Made by a program: the position numbers and the translations under genes. This document shows positions 35,724-44,696 of a stretch of 64,000 bases of DNA, one piece after another; the stretch's first letter is position 1, and each line of letters opens with the position of its first letter. The notes below the pieces were generated by a model. The model searched no databases. It saw nothing but the letters and a program-made list of their open reading frames with translations, and was not told the DNA's origin. Origin of the DNA: Balneolaceae bacterium (GTDB taxonomy: Bacteria > Bacteroidota > Rhodothermia > Balneolales > Balneolaceae); the NCBI GenBank assembly GCA_017640605.1, contig JAEPQH010000010.1:52401-116400 (forward strand), given 5' to 3'.

Positions 35724-36599
35724 ATGAGTATGAGCAAAACCAAATTCGGTACTTTTAATTTATATACCATCGAAACAGGTGATTTTAAACTCGACGGTGG
35801 CGCAATGTTCGGCGTAGTACCTAAAACGCTCTGGTCGCGAGGTATTGAGGTAGATGAAAAAAACCGAATTACTATGACCATGCGCTGTTTACTGGTCGAA
35901 TCAACTACTACCGGAAAGCTTTATCTCATTGATAATGGAGCCGGTACAAAGTTCAATGAAAAGATGAACGATATCTATCAGATTGATTATTCTTCCAAAT
36001 CACTGCAAAAATCCCTTGAATTCCATGGCTTTTCAGCTGATCAAATCACTGATGTAATATTTACACATCTCCATTTCGATCATTGTGGAGGAACTACTTA
36101 CTATAATGAATCAGGAGAGATAGAACATACATTTAAGAAAGCAACCTACCATGTACACGAGCAGCATTGGCAAACTGCAACACATCCAAACGCGAGAGAA
36201 AAAGCTAGTTTTTTACCTGATAACATTGGTCCAATTGAGTCATCCGGCCGACTAAATTTAGTTCAGGATAATCATGAATACGAACCTGGCTTGACAGCCA
36301 TTACTGCTAATGGACATACCATTGGTCAGCAGTTGCCGATTATAAGTGACGGTAATCGAAAACTAATTTTTATTGCAGATTTAATACCCACGCATTTACA
36401 TGTGCCTATACCCTGGGTAATGGGCTACGATATGTATCCAACAGAAACACTGAAAGAAAAGAAAGCAATTCTCGAACGAGCGAATGACGAGAATTGGTTG
36501 ATATACTTAGAGCATGATCTGGAGAAAGAGATTATTACTTTATCCTATGATGGAAAGAAAATGCAAATAAAAGACACATTAACACTAGGTGATGTTTAG
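35724..36599 (+). CDS. Metallo-beta-lactamase-fold hydrolase
   Basis: This protein of about 291 aa has the MBL fold with the zinc motif THLHFDHCGG (HxHxDH), a later histidine in ITANGHTIGQQ, an aspartate in LIFIADLIPTHLHV and a C-terminal LEHDLE. It resembles N-acyl-homoserine-lactonase/AttM-like or glyoxalase-II-like members, which hydrolyse esters, lactones or thioesters; the substrate is not evident. There is no signal peptide from the start at 35724; the frame is open to an ATG at 35691, but the N-terminus MSMSKTKFGTFNLYTIETG fits the family better. Confidence 0.82.
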   Translation: MSMSKTKFGTFNLYTIETGDFKLDGGAMFGVVPKTLWSRGIEVDEKNRITMTMRCLLVESTTTGKLYLIDNGAGTKFNEKMNDIYQIDYSSKSLQKSLEFHGFSADQITDVIFTHLHFDHCGGTTYYNESGEIEHTFKKATYHVHEQHWQTATHPNAREKASFLPDNIGPIESSGRLNLVQDNHEYEPGLTAITANGHTIGQQLPIISDGNRKLIFIADLIPTHLHVPIPWVMGYDMYPTETLKEKKAILERANDENWLIYLEHDLEKEIITLSYDGKKMQIKDTLTLGDV

Positions 36600-36655
36600 T
36601 AACAATTTTCGATCATTAATTATGTTTTATGCTCACTTAGTGATTAATTAATCAG

Positions 36656-39600
36656 ATGAATACACCCGCCAATAATAAAGCAGATGATTTAAAGAAGAAG
36701 CTGCACCAAGCTCATCAACTTCTTTCTGGTAGACAGAAAAGAACTACCATAGCTATTTCTGTTTGCCTTATTGCATCGTGGCTTTTATTGTTTGTATTGG
36801 CGGAAACTCAACTGTATTTATCCCCAGCCATAAAAATCGGCTCTCTCCTTTTCCTGATACTTTTAATCGCTTTCCTGTTTTGGCAGAAAACTTCATCAAC
36901 TTTAAACGTTGATTTTTTAACATTCTACCGACGATTTAGTAAACACTCTAAGCTAAAAGAACTTGGTTATGCCTTAGATCTGGAGCGCTCGATTAATGCC
37001 AACCCAAAATTAATTGAAGCCGCAATCTATAAGAATCTTGAACTTGTAGAGGAACAACAATTTGACCAATCTCTTACTCACTTCGTTAGCAGTCACTCAA
37101 GTACATTAGCGTTTAAGAGAAACAGTTTATTAGCTGTTTTAGCATGTGTTGTAGCATGTGCCAGCTTCTTGAATTTTAGTGAAGCAACGCAACGCTATTT
37201 TAGCTTTACTCAACAATTTGAAAAACCAAATCCCTATCAATTTACGATCTCACCCGGATCAGCTACGCTTGAACAAGGCACTTTGTTTGAAGTTTCCATT
37301 GAATTTGAAGGTGATCAACCGGATGATGTCGTTTTGTTTTTAAAAACTCCGGTCGAGGAAACCTATCGTAAACGAGGGATGGAGTCCTTAAATGGAGTAT
37401 TTCAATCTTCTTCAAACGAACTAAACTCAGATCTCAGCTACTATATTGAGATGGATGGCTTTAAATCTGAATTGTATGAGATCAACGTACAATTACGACC
37501 ACGATTTACTGATTTAACTGCAACTGTAATCCCACCGAACTACTCTGGGCTCGACAGCGCTTTCTATTCTTATCCTTTTTCTCAGATTACGGCATTACAG
37601 GGTAGTTCTCTGCTTTTAAAGGGAACAATAAATAAAGCTGTCAATCAATTTGAATTATTCAGCTCCTCAGATACAATCACTATTTCGGTTAACGAAAATA
37701 CCTTTGAGTATTCTCAAAATATTGAAGAAGCAGATACACTTAGTTTCTATTTATTGGATGAAAGTGGCTTAGTAAATCTGAATCCTTTTGAATTCCTGAT
37801 TGACCCAACTGAAGATGCTTTCCCCATCGCTGAGATTCTTGAACCAAAGACATCCGTAACACAAGTTGAGCCGTCAGAATTAGAGCTATTATATCGAACA
37901 AGTGACGATTTTGGAATTACCTCGACCCGATTGGGCTACCAATTGACTCGGGCATTTGTGGATGATACCGAAACGGGATCTATTCCCTTGTCCAATCCCG
38001 CAAATGGAATTTTACAGAATTATATATGGGATGTAAGTGCACTTGATCTGAAACCTAAAGATGAAGTCACCTTTTGGATTGAAACCTCAGATAACGATGC
38101 TTACAATGGGTTCAAGAGCAGCAGATCTGAAATACTAAGCTTAACCCTTCCCTCCCTGATTGATTACTTCGAAGAGTTGGATGAGAAAGAAAATGAAGTA
38201 GGGTCAGAGTTAGACGATGTAGCTGAGAGCTTTGAAGAAATGCAGCAACAATATGAGCAGTTCAGAGAACAGCTAAAGGAAAATCCGCAGGTTGATTATC
38301 AGGATGTACGACAACTACAGGAGGTTCAAAATCAACAAGAAGAAATCAGAAAAAAAGTTGATGAACTAAACAAAAAATTCGATGAGCTAAAAGAAGAATT
38401 AAATGAAAACAGTTTACTGTCCGACGAGACCTTAGAGGCTTATGAGGAACTAAAGCAATTGATGGAAGAGATCGATGATCCTGCTCTTAAGGAAGCTCTC
38501 GAGCAATTGCAGCAGAACATGAATGCGATGACGCCCGAACAATTGCGTGAAGCTATGCAAAACGTAGAGTTTAACGAACAACTCTATAAAGAACGCATTG
38601 AACGTACGATTGAATTATTTAAGCAATTAAAATTAAATGCTGATTTGGAAAAACTCGCTCAGTCTTATGATGATATGGCGAGACAAGAAGAGCAGCTTCA
38701 AAGTGAAGATTCTCCTAATGCCGAAGCTCAAAATGAAGCAATGCTGGAGCAAATTGAACAGCTAAAAGAGCAGCTTAATAGACTATCTGAAAACACCTCC
38801 GAGAAGAACGAGGAAATGATTGATGAGCTCCAAAACTTAAGTAGAAATCAACTTGAAGAAATAAAAAAAGAACTTGCTCGAAGATTGGAAGCACAACGTA
38901 AAGAAAAAGCAGAATCACAATCCAGCTCGGGTGGCGACAAAGAAGGAGATCCACAAAAGGGTCAAAATGATGAAGAGTCGCACCAAGGACTGAATAACCA
39001 ACAGCAGAATAAAATACAGAAGCAATTCAACCAGCTTGCCGAAATGACTCGTAATTCGATGCAGCAGATGAATCAGCAGCAAATGAATGTGAACATAGCC
39101 GGTTTACAGTATATTTTATATTCGCTCATCAATCTGAGCATGGAACAAGAAGATTTAGTGAGCTATGCCTCCGGAGCGGAGAATAGAAGTCAGGCTTATG
39201 TGGGCTATGCGAGGGATCAAAAAAATGTTGAAAATATATTCGCCAATTTATCCGATTCTTTATTTCAACTATCTACCGAAATCCCTCAATTTTCGAATCA
39301 AATCAATCAAGAGAAGCTCGAAGTAGAACGACTTATTGAGGCCGCACTAACTCAAATGGCTGAACGAAATCAGGGACGTGCTTCTGTTACAACTCGACAG
39401 GCTTTGGGAGGTATTAATAATTTATCTACTTTAGTTGCCGATTTATTGGAGCAAATACAAAATCAACAGAATCAAGGAAGTGGTAGTGGCGGGATGTCAT
39501 CTCAACAGATGATGGAACAATTGCAACAAATGGGTGAAAATCAGAAGCAATTGAACCAACAGATTCAGGATATGATTAATGATATTCAGGGAGAGCGCCT

Positions 39601-40060
39601 TCGCGAGGATCAAATGGAGCGACTAGATCAATTATCGCGCCAACAAAATGAAATCCGGAAGCAATTACAGGAACTCCAACAAGGCGGAGGCATGGAAGGT
39701 GGCGATGAATTAGGAAGTGAATTGGAGCGCATGATCGAACAAATGGAAGAAACCATAAACGATCTTAGAGGCGGTGCAGTTGACCCCACACTGATTGAGC
39801 GCCAGCAAAATATCCTTTCAAGAATGCTTCAGGCAGAAGATGCGTTGCAAGAGCGCGAAGAGGAAGAACGCAGAGAAGGTGAAGCTGCAAATGAATTTGA
39901 GCGAGTAACCCCCCCGGAAATCACCTTAGAAGAGCTTGAAATGCAAATCAGAAATCGATTGAACGATCCTGACTTCACAAAATATGCGCCGGATTATCAG
40001 CGGTTAATCGAAAAGTATTTCGAATTATTGAAAGAAGTTCAGCAACGTGAAATTCAATAA
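36656..40060 (+). CDS. Giant DUF4175-family membrane protein with long coiled coil
   Basis: The 1134-aa protein belongs to the DUF4175 group of large Bacteroidota membrane proteins. Two membrane helices lie at about residues 30-75, and a third follows the cytoplasmic part (LAVLACVVACASFLNF). A periplasmic region of beta-sandwich-like domains (from about 190 to 480) precedes a very long Glu/Gln/Leu-rich coiled coil (about 490-1120) with low-complexity Gln stretches such as QQMNQQQMN. No enzyme motif is visible. Related proteins often lie near BatA-type VWA genes, as here; a role in the cell envelope is inferred. Confidence 0.8.
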   Translation: MNTPANNKADDLKKKLHQAHQLLSGRQKRTTIAISVCLIASWLLLFVLAETQLYLSPAIKIGSLLFLILLIAFLFWQKTSSTLNVDFLTFYRRFSKHSKLKELGYALDLERSINANPKLIEAAIYKNLELVEEQQFDQSLTHFVSSHSSTLAFKRNSLLAVLACVVACASFLNFSEATQRYFSFTQQFEKPNPYQFTISPGSATLEQGTLFEVSIEFEGDQPDDVVLFLKTPVEETYRKRGMESLNGVFQSSSNELNSDLSYYIEMDGFKSELYEINVQLRPRFTDLTATVIPPNYSGLDSAFYSYPFSQITALQGSSLLLKGTINKAVNQFELFSSSDTITISVNENTFEYSQNIEEADTLSFYLLDESGLVNLNPFEFLIDPTEDAFPIAEILEPKTSVTQVEPSELELLYRTSDDFGITSTRLGYQLTRAFVDDTETGSIPLSNPANGILQNYIWDVSALDLKPKDEVTFWIETSDNDAYNGFKSSRSEILSLTLPSLIDYFEELDEKENEVGSELDDVAESFEEMQQQYEQFREQLKENPQVDYQDVRQLQEVQNQQEEIRKKVDELNKKFDELKEELNENSLLSDETLEAYEELKQLMEEIDDPALKEALEQLQQNMNAMTPEQLREAMQNVEFNEQLYKERIERTIELFKQLKLNADLEKLAQSYDDMARQEEQLQSEDSPNAEAQNEAMLEQIEQLKEQLNRLSENTSEKNEEMIDELQNLSRNQLEEIKKELARRLEAQRKEKAESQSSSGGDKEGDPQKGQNDEESHQGLNNQQQNKIQKQFNQLAEMTRNSMQQMNQQQMNVNIAGLQYILYSLINLSMEQEDLVSYASGAENRSQAYVGYARDQKNVENIFANLSDSLFQLSTEIPQFSNQINQEKLEVERLIEAALTQMAERNQGRASVTTRQALGGINNLSTLVADLLEQIQNQQNQGSGSGGMSSQQMMEQLQQMGENQKQLNQQIQDMINDIQGERLREDQMERLDQLSRQQNEIRKQLQELQQGGGMEGGDELGSELERMIEQMEETINDLRGGAVDPTLIERQQNILSRMLQAEDALQEREEEERREGEAANEFERVTPPEITLEELEMQIRNRLNDPDFTKYAPDYQRLIEKYFELLKEVQQREIQ

Positions 40061-40800
40061 TTAATGTTGTATTCAATAATTTTGTGATAAGCTTCCAATA
40101 CACCATCCGTTGATTTTCCACGCATCACATCGGCTACTTTTTTTACAGGTTCAGCGGCATTAGCAGGGGCAAAAGGGAGTTTTACGATGTTCAGCCCGGG
40201 AATATCTCCACTTGAATCTCCAATGTAGGCAACTTCATCTAATGAATAGCCAAAGTGCTTACATATCATTTTTATTCCTTCTCCTTTGTTGGCTTTTTTC
40301 AGGATAATATTCACTGAAACTTCTGTATGATGCACCTCAAAGTGAGGGTAATTCTTCGATATAAATTCATTTGAGGCATCACGGATTTCATAAATAATCT
40401 CCGCATTTTGATTAATGATTCCGATATCCGTGAATTTGGCAAATTCAGGTATGGTCGCCTCATAGCTGGAAATAAATTTTTCAACAGCCCACGCTTTTAT
40501 TTCCTTTACCTCTCTTTTGCGTTCATCATTTAATTCGGGAGTCCAGGTAAGTTCATTTTTAGCAACATCATACATACCTCCACCGCTTTCAAACAAAAAG
40601 GGAATTCTTATGCCTAAAACCTGTGCCATTGCTTCGGCATAAGGCATGGGTCTTCCCGTGCAAATGGTTAACGGCGGTATGTTTGGGTCGTAATGACTAT
40701 TAAGATTTAATTTCCGGATTTTAGAAAATGCTTTCCAATCGGGTGTGATGAAAGGATCAGTTACACAACCGTCCAAATCTGTAATAAATAGTTTAATCAT
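40054..40800 (-). CDS. HAD-superfamily sugar/phosphate phosphatase (Cof-like, type IIB)
   Basis: This protein of about 248 aa has HAD phosphatase motifs: LFITDLDGCVTDPF (motif I, with the nucleophile aspartate), TICTGRP (motif II), a conserved lysine in KANKGEGIKM (motif III) and IGDSSGDIPGL (motif IV). The type IIB cap and the sequence around the nucleophile resemble mannosyl-3-phosphoglycerate and Cof phosphatases; the substrate is unknown. I start at 40800 because the nucleophile motif follows directly. It is downstream of batA by 8 bases and overlaps the DUF4175 gene end by 7 bases on the other strand. Confidence 0.82.
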   Translation of the reverse strand: MIKLFITDLDGCVTDPFITPDWKAFSKIRKLNLNSHYDPNIPPLTICTGRPMPYAEAMAQVLGIRIPFLFESGGGMYDVAKNELTWTPELNDERKREVKEIKAWAVEKFISSYEATIPEFAKFTDIGIINQNAEIIYEIRDASNEFISKNYPHFEVHHTEVSVNIILKKANKGEGIKMICKHFGYSLDEVAYIGDSSGDIPGLNIVKLPFAPANAAEPVKKVADVMRGKSTDGVLEAYHKIIEYNINY

Positions 40801-40808
40801 CGCTTCGC

Positions 40809-41825
40809 TTATTTCGCTCGATAGTTTGGCACTAGAACAGCCGCTATAAAACAAAGTAGAGCAAGAGCTGCGAGCCATTGATATTGATTTTTAAAATCGG
40901 CGTACTCTTGACTGCTAAACTCGCCTTTTTCAAGTTCATCTACTCGAGCCAGAAACGCATCAATTCCATCGTTACCTCGCTCAATTGAATAGTAGTTTCC
41001 ATTTCCGGTAGAAGCTATCTGCCGTAACACATTAGATTGCAAACTAGTGGTTACAACGCGCCCTTCACGATCACGTTTATAGCCAATCAATTGACCGGTT
41101 TCCTCTTCATAAAGTGGAATAGTGGTTCCTTCTTGTGTTCCAATTCCAAGAGTATAAACCGAAATATTTGATTCAATCAGATTATCTAACGCCTCATCAT
41201 ACGATTGTCCATGATCTTCGCCATCTGAAATGATGAGTAGAACACTTGCCGCTTCGGTAGTGGATTCTTCCAGCGATTGAAAAGCCACCAAAGAAGTCTC
41301 CATTGCAGCTTTAAAGTCGGTTGCAGAACTCGGCATTTGATCGGTGTCTACTATTTCTAAGAAGAGTAATAATGCAGAATAATCCAGAGTCATAGGACTT
41401 TGGAGATAGGCTTCACCTGTAAATACCACCAATCCAACACGATCTCCTTTCAATCGCTCTATGAGTCTTCTGATTTCAAATTTCGCTTTTTCCAGTCTGC
41501 TAGGCCGAACATCTTCTGCATTCATACTCGCTGATAAATCTAGAGCAATGAGCATATCCACTCCACGGCGTTTCACTTCACGTACTTCGGTACCAACTTT
41601 AGGACCAGCAAGCGAGATAATTAGAAAGACTAACCCCGTAATTGTTAACGATATTTTTAAAGAGCTGCCTGTTTCCCAGAACCCGATTCTTAGGGATTGG
41701 AATAGTTGATGGTCGAAGAATTTCTTCTGCGTATTTTGAATAGATTTACCTCTCCACCATACTAGTGCTATCAGTACGGGAATCAGTATTAAAAACCATA
41801 AATAGGTAGCGTTTTCCCAGATCAT
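40809..41825 (-). CDS. batA: BatA-like VWA-domain membrane protein
   Basis: This 338-aa protein has an N-terminal helix (YLWFLILIPVLIALVWW) and a second one (SLKISLTITGLVFLIISLAGP). A von Willebrand A domain with the metal-site motif DLSASMNAEDVRPSR and the later DGEDHGQS follows, and a C-terminal helix (WLAALALLCFIAAVLVP) closes it. This is the BatA layout of the Bacteroides aerotolerance gene cluster. Only this Bat gene is seen in the window; the usual MoxR ATPase, BatB and BatC are absent from the flanks. Its ribosome-binding region is built from heptamer words that end the upstream gene. Confidence 0.85.
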   Translation of the reverse strand: MIWENATYLWFLILIPVLIALVWWRGKSIQNTQKKFFDHQLFQSLRIGFWETGSSLKISLTITGLVFLIISLAGPKVGTEVREVKRRGVDMLIALDLSASMNAEDVRPSRLEKAKFEIRRLIERLKGDRVGLVVFTGEAYLQSPMTLDYSALLLFLEIVDTDQMPSSATDFKAAMETSLVAFQSLEESTTEAASVLLIISDGEDHGQSYDEALDNLIESNISVYTLGIGTQEGTTIPLYEEETGQLIGYKRDREGRVVTTSLQSNVLRQIASTGNGNYYSIERGNDGIDAFLARVDELEKGEFSSQEYADFKNQYQWLAALALLCFIAAVLVPNYRAK

Positions 41826-41866
41826 TGTAATTTCTAGTTACAGGTTCCTAGTTGCTGGTTTTGGGT
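41825..41866. repeat. Left inverted word array flanking the four-helix-bundle gene
   Basis: On the minus strand this reads as seven-base words: CCAGCAA, CTAGGAA, CCTGTAA, CTAGAAA, then TTACAAT before the batA start. It encodes the last residues and stop codon of the four-helix-bundle gene (residues KPATRNL). It is the inverted partner of the long CCAGCAA array on the other side of the gene. Confidence 0.8.
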
Positions 41867-42227
41867 CGTTCCAATTAGATTCTACGTATTGAATAAATTT
41901 AAAGATCTTTTTTCCTAATAATTCATATTGGAGTACTAGTTCTTCAATTGGTAGAGCCAAATCATGTGTTTCTGAAATCATTTGTAAGTGACCAATTGTT
42001 TCATCGCATGAACTTTGTGAATAGGTCAAAAATCTGATGAAATCCTGTTTATAGCGTTTTCTCCCATAACCTTCAATGATATTGTCTTTTATACTTTTAC
42101 TTGATCTTCTGATTTGGCTACCCTGTTCATATAATTCATAATTAGGAAGCTCTAAACTCATTTTGTGAACTTTAATAGCAAGCAAAAACGCTTCGTTGTA
42201 AATATCTAAATCTCGATAACTTTTCAT
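41838..42227 (-). CDS. Four-helix-bundle protein (TIGR02436, 23S rRNA intervening-sequence protein family)
   Basis: This protein of about 129 aa fits the four-helix-bundle family also found inside 23S rRNA intervening sequences and related to the DGR accessory protein Avd. Typical parts are SYRDLDIYNEAFLLAIKV, then ELYEQGSQIRRSSKSIKDNIIEGYGR, then DFIRFLTYSQSSCDETIGHL. No enzyme residues are known; a nucleic-acid-binding role is proposed for the family. It is flanked by inverted arrays of CCAGCAA words, and the left array supplies its C-terminus PKPATRNL. The ATG at 42227 is used; a GTG precedes it. Confidence 0.85.
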   Translation of the reverse strand: MKSYRDLDIYNEAFLLAIKVHKMSLELPNYELYEQGSQIRRSSKSIKDNIIEGYGRKRYKQDFIRFLTYSQSSCDETIGHLQMISETHDLALPIEELVLQYELLGKKIFKFIQYVESNWNDPKPATRNL

Positions 42228-42246
42228 CACAAATTAGTCAAATCCA

Positions 42247-42416
42247 AACCAGCAACCAGCCAGCAACCAGCAACCAGCAACCAGCAACCAGCAACCAGCC
42301 AGCAACCAGCCAGCAACCAGCAACCAGCAACCAGCAACCAGCAACCAGCAACCAGCAACCAGCAACCAGCAACCAGCAACCAGCAACCAGCAACCAGCAA
42401 CCAGCAACCAGCAAAA
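42247..42416. repeat. Right inverted word array, (CCAGCAA)n
   Basis: About 170 bases made of some two dozen copies of CCAGCAA (or the shorter CCAG in CCAGCCAGCAA). It lies upstream of the four-helix-bundle gene start and is the inverted partner of the variant array at 41825-41866. The word is highly uniform compared with the left array, suggesting recent expansion by slippage. Confidence 0.9.
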
Positions 42417-42441
42417 TACCTATTCACTAAGTTTTCACCAA

Positions 42442-43698
42442 CTACTCAACAATCAACACTTGTAAATCCATCAGATTATTTCCCGTCGGCCCGGTTTTAA
42501 TAAGCGTCCCCATTTGCTCATGAAAGTGATAGGAGTCATTATTTTGAAGATACTCTTCAGGATTTAGTTTCTTCTTTCTTGCTTTGAGGGTAGTAAATGA
42601 ATCTATAATAGCTCCGGCTGCGTCTGTGGGGCCGTCAATTCCATCCGTGCCAATACTCAATAATTGAACATTATGTTGTCCTTCAAGAGATAGAGCGCAA
42701 ATCAAAGCCAGTTCTTGATTCCTACCTCCTTTCCCCGAGCCTTTAACCTGTACCTCACTTTCTCCATAAAAAATTAAAGCAGCAGGTTTTTTAACCGGCT
42801 CACCTGAACTTAATACAGAAATAGCTTTAGCTGATATTTCTTTTGCCACTTTTCTGATTGGTCCACTATAAGCCTTTTTAGCAATCCATGTCGAATATCC
42901 CTGTACAGAAAGTTCTTTTCGAATAGTTTCAGCAAATTGCCCGGCACTGTTCAAATTCAGCACTGAGTGGTTTATAAAATAACTTTCAGACTTTCTTGGG
43001 TTTTCATCAATTACTCCATCTACACCTAGCTGAATGTGAGTTTGAATAGATAATGGGAGCTTCTTCCATAGCTGATAGTTAACGAGAATATCTTTAGCAT
43101 CTGCAAAGGTAGAGTCATCACCTATCGTTGGTCCGCTCCCAACCATGGATAAGTCATCGCCGGGGACATCAGAAATAATTAACGATATTAAGTTTGTATC
43201 TGCTAATACTTGTGCAAGCTTACCTCCTTTCAAATCACATACATGCTTACGAACCGTATTCATTTCATGGATGGAAGCCCCGGATTCTAGTAACAGTTTG
43301 TATAATACCTGTAAATCCTCAACTTCAATACCATAAGGTGGTATCGTAAGTAACGACGAAGCTCCGCCTGATAAACAGAAAAAAACCGTATCTCCTGGAG
43401 GTATACTTTTAGCTAATTCTAATAACTCATAGGATGCTGCAATGGTTTGTTCATCAGGATAGGGATGCGAACCTTTAAAAATCTGTATATGATCGAGGTA
43501 ATCATGGGTAGGAGAAATTAGAATACCATCCTTAGGTAAAGCTGGTAAAGAATCCATTAGTTCGGTAGCTATTGATACCGATGCTTTTCCAGCGCCTAGA
43601 ATCCAGTTATTTCCTGATCTTTTCTCAAATACACTATCAGGTATATCGAGTGAATGAGAAATAATTTTTGATATAACTATATCAGGTTTGATTGGCAT
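42442..43698 (-). CDS. DUF4147/glycerate 2-kinase (GckA-type)
   Basis: This 418-aa protein is a class II glycerate kinase (GckA/TtuD, MOFRL family). Typical parts are WILGAGKASVSIATELM, CLSGGASSLLTIPPYGI, LISLIISDVPGDDLSMVGSGPTI, and the C-terminal MOFRL part GKGGRNQELALICAL followed by IGTDGIDGPTDAAGAI. These enzymes phosphorylate glycerate to 2-phosphoglycerate. Why it lies in a polysaccharide locus is unclear: its start overlaps the exosortase-associated gene by 17 bases, so it is part of this operon; glycerate-type decorations are one possibility (inference). Confidence 0.9.
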   Translation of the reverse strand: MPIKPDIVISKIISHSLDIPDSVFEKRSGNNWILGAGKASVSIATELMDSLPALPKDGILISPTHDYLDHIQIFKGSHPYPDEQTIAASYELLELAKSIPPGDTVFFCLSGGASSLLTIPPYGIEVEDLQVLYKLLLESGASIHEMNTVRKHVCDLKGGKLAQVLADTNLISLIISDVPGDDLSMVGSGPTIGDDSTFADAKDILVNYQLWKKLPLSIQTHIQLGVDGVIDENPRKSESYFINHSVLNLNSAGQFAETIRKELSVQGYSTWIAKKAYSGPIRKVAKEISAKAISVLSSGEPVKKPAALIFYGESEVQVKGSGKGGRNQELALICALSLEGQHNVQLLSIGTDGIDGPTDAAGAIIDSFTTLKARKKKLNPEEYLQNNDSYHFHEQMGTLIKTGPTGNNLMDLQVLIVE

Positions 43699-44179
43699 AT
43701 AAGCGATCGTTCATTTTCAATTTACCATACAAAAAAGCAACATAACCAAATGAACCAAGTGGCAATAAGTAACGTGAAATAAAATCCACCACAATCAACA
43801 GTGCAGTACTAAATTTAATACCAATTACTACTAATATAACAGTTGTTACGCCCATCAATAGATGAAAGCCTGATAAAAGAGCATAGGTTTTTTTATCACT
43901 TTGTAAAAAAAGTAACCCAATTACAGCAAATAAATAGAACGAACCGAATGGTATTTTGAATTGCCAACCTTTATGATTTTCTGCTTTCAAGTCGACGAGT
44001 GTGAACGATACCGATGATTGAGCATAGAATGAAATATTTTCATTAATCTCTCCGTATTCAGCTGGTAAAATAGTACCCATATAAAAATCATGAATCGATT
44101 TTCTAAGTTCTCGAATTCCAAAAAAGTAGATTGTAATTACAAAAAACACCAATAGTATCTTTTTGAAAATACTAGGCAT
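43682..44179 (-). CDS. Small membrane protein paired with exosortase
   Basis: This protein of about 165 aa has an N-terminal helix (IFKKILLVFFVITIYFFG), a periplasmic loop of about 60 residues and three more helices near the C-terminus. Proteins of this size and pattern are regularly encoded directly after exosortases in Bacteroidota and are named exosortase-associated. The start at 44179 leaves an 8-base overlap with the exosortase; a GTG 12 codons earlier is also possible. Function unknown; it may hold or present the sortase substrate. Confidence 0.65.
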   Translation of the reverse strand: MPSIFKKILLVFFVITIYFFGIRELRKSIHDFYMGTILPAEYGEINENISFYAQSSVSFTLVDLKAENHKGWQFKIPFGSFYLFAVIGLLFLQSDKKTYALLSGFHLLMGVTTVILVVIGIKFSTALLIVVDFISRYLLPLGSFGYVAFLYGKLKMNDRLYANQT

Positions 44180-44696
44180 GTTGAACTTTTGGTTTAGAAG
44201 GGAAAGAAGCCTCACTTAATTGTACCCATATCATCCAAAGAATGAAGATCACCACATAAAAAATTGTAGTTGTTGAATAATCATGGGTAAAATCAAAAAA
44301 TTCGATCCATTCTTCTTGTGTAATTGCAAGTACCACAATTCGAAAGATATTCACTAAATAAATGACTCCTATTCCAAGTAAAGAAAAACTGATTCTGTTT
44401 TTCCATTCGCCCGGGTAGGCCAATATGAAACCGAGAAACAGCCCTATTGCTGAGATTCCAGTACAACCATCTACGAGTTGAATTCCTGCATTTTCTCCAA
44501 TACCTATAATGCGATGCATTGTCCAAGTATCGTAACCGAATAATTGTATTATACCATTACTAACAGCTACAATATTCAAAGAAAGCCACTCATCCAAATC
44601 ACCTTGTGGTAATAACCAAAGTTCATAGATTACATACCAAACCGCAAAAATACCTAAGGCTTTAAGTACAAACTGAGTAACCGGAGATTTAAGCAT
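44172..44696 (-). CDS. Exosortase/archaeosortase-family transpeptidase (XrtX-like)
   Basis: The 174-aa protein has about five to six membrane helices and the exosortase catalytic set: cysteine C78 in VDGCTGISAIG, arginine R119 in LVNIFRIVVLA, histidine H138 in DFTHDYSTTT. Exosortases cut C-terminal PEP-CTERM-like sorting signals and couple proteins to extracellular polysaccharide, which fits its position in a polysaccharide locus. The short length is typical of the Bacteroidota group. No substrate with a recognisable sorting tail is in the window. It overlaps the aminotransferase by 8 bases. Confidence 0.88.
   Translation of the reverse strand: MLKSPVTQFVLKALGIFAVWYVIYELWLLPQGDLDEWLSLNIVAVSNGIIQLFGYDTWTMHRIIGIGENAGIQLVDGCTGISAIGLFLGFILAYPGEWKNRISFSLLGIGVIYLVNIFRIVVLAITQEEWIEFFDFTHDYSTTTIFYVVIFILWMIWVQLSEASFPSKPKVQHA

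Noticed and set aside
36600..36655. AT-rich inverted repeat (TTAATTA/TAATTAAT) as a terminator or operator before the DUF4175 gene
   Set aside because: Such AT palindromes are expected by chance at this composition; no T-run or GC stem.
42247..42416. CRISPR array
   Set aside because: The repeat is seven bases with no spacers, far from CRISPR geometry, and no cas genes are near.
42227..42427. 66-aa minus-strand reading frame made of repeated AGCWLLV units
   Set aside because: It is only the translation of the (CCAGCAA)n array; no ribosome-binding site, and the repeated peptide has no family resemblance.
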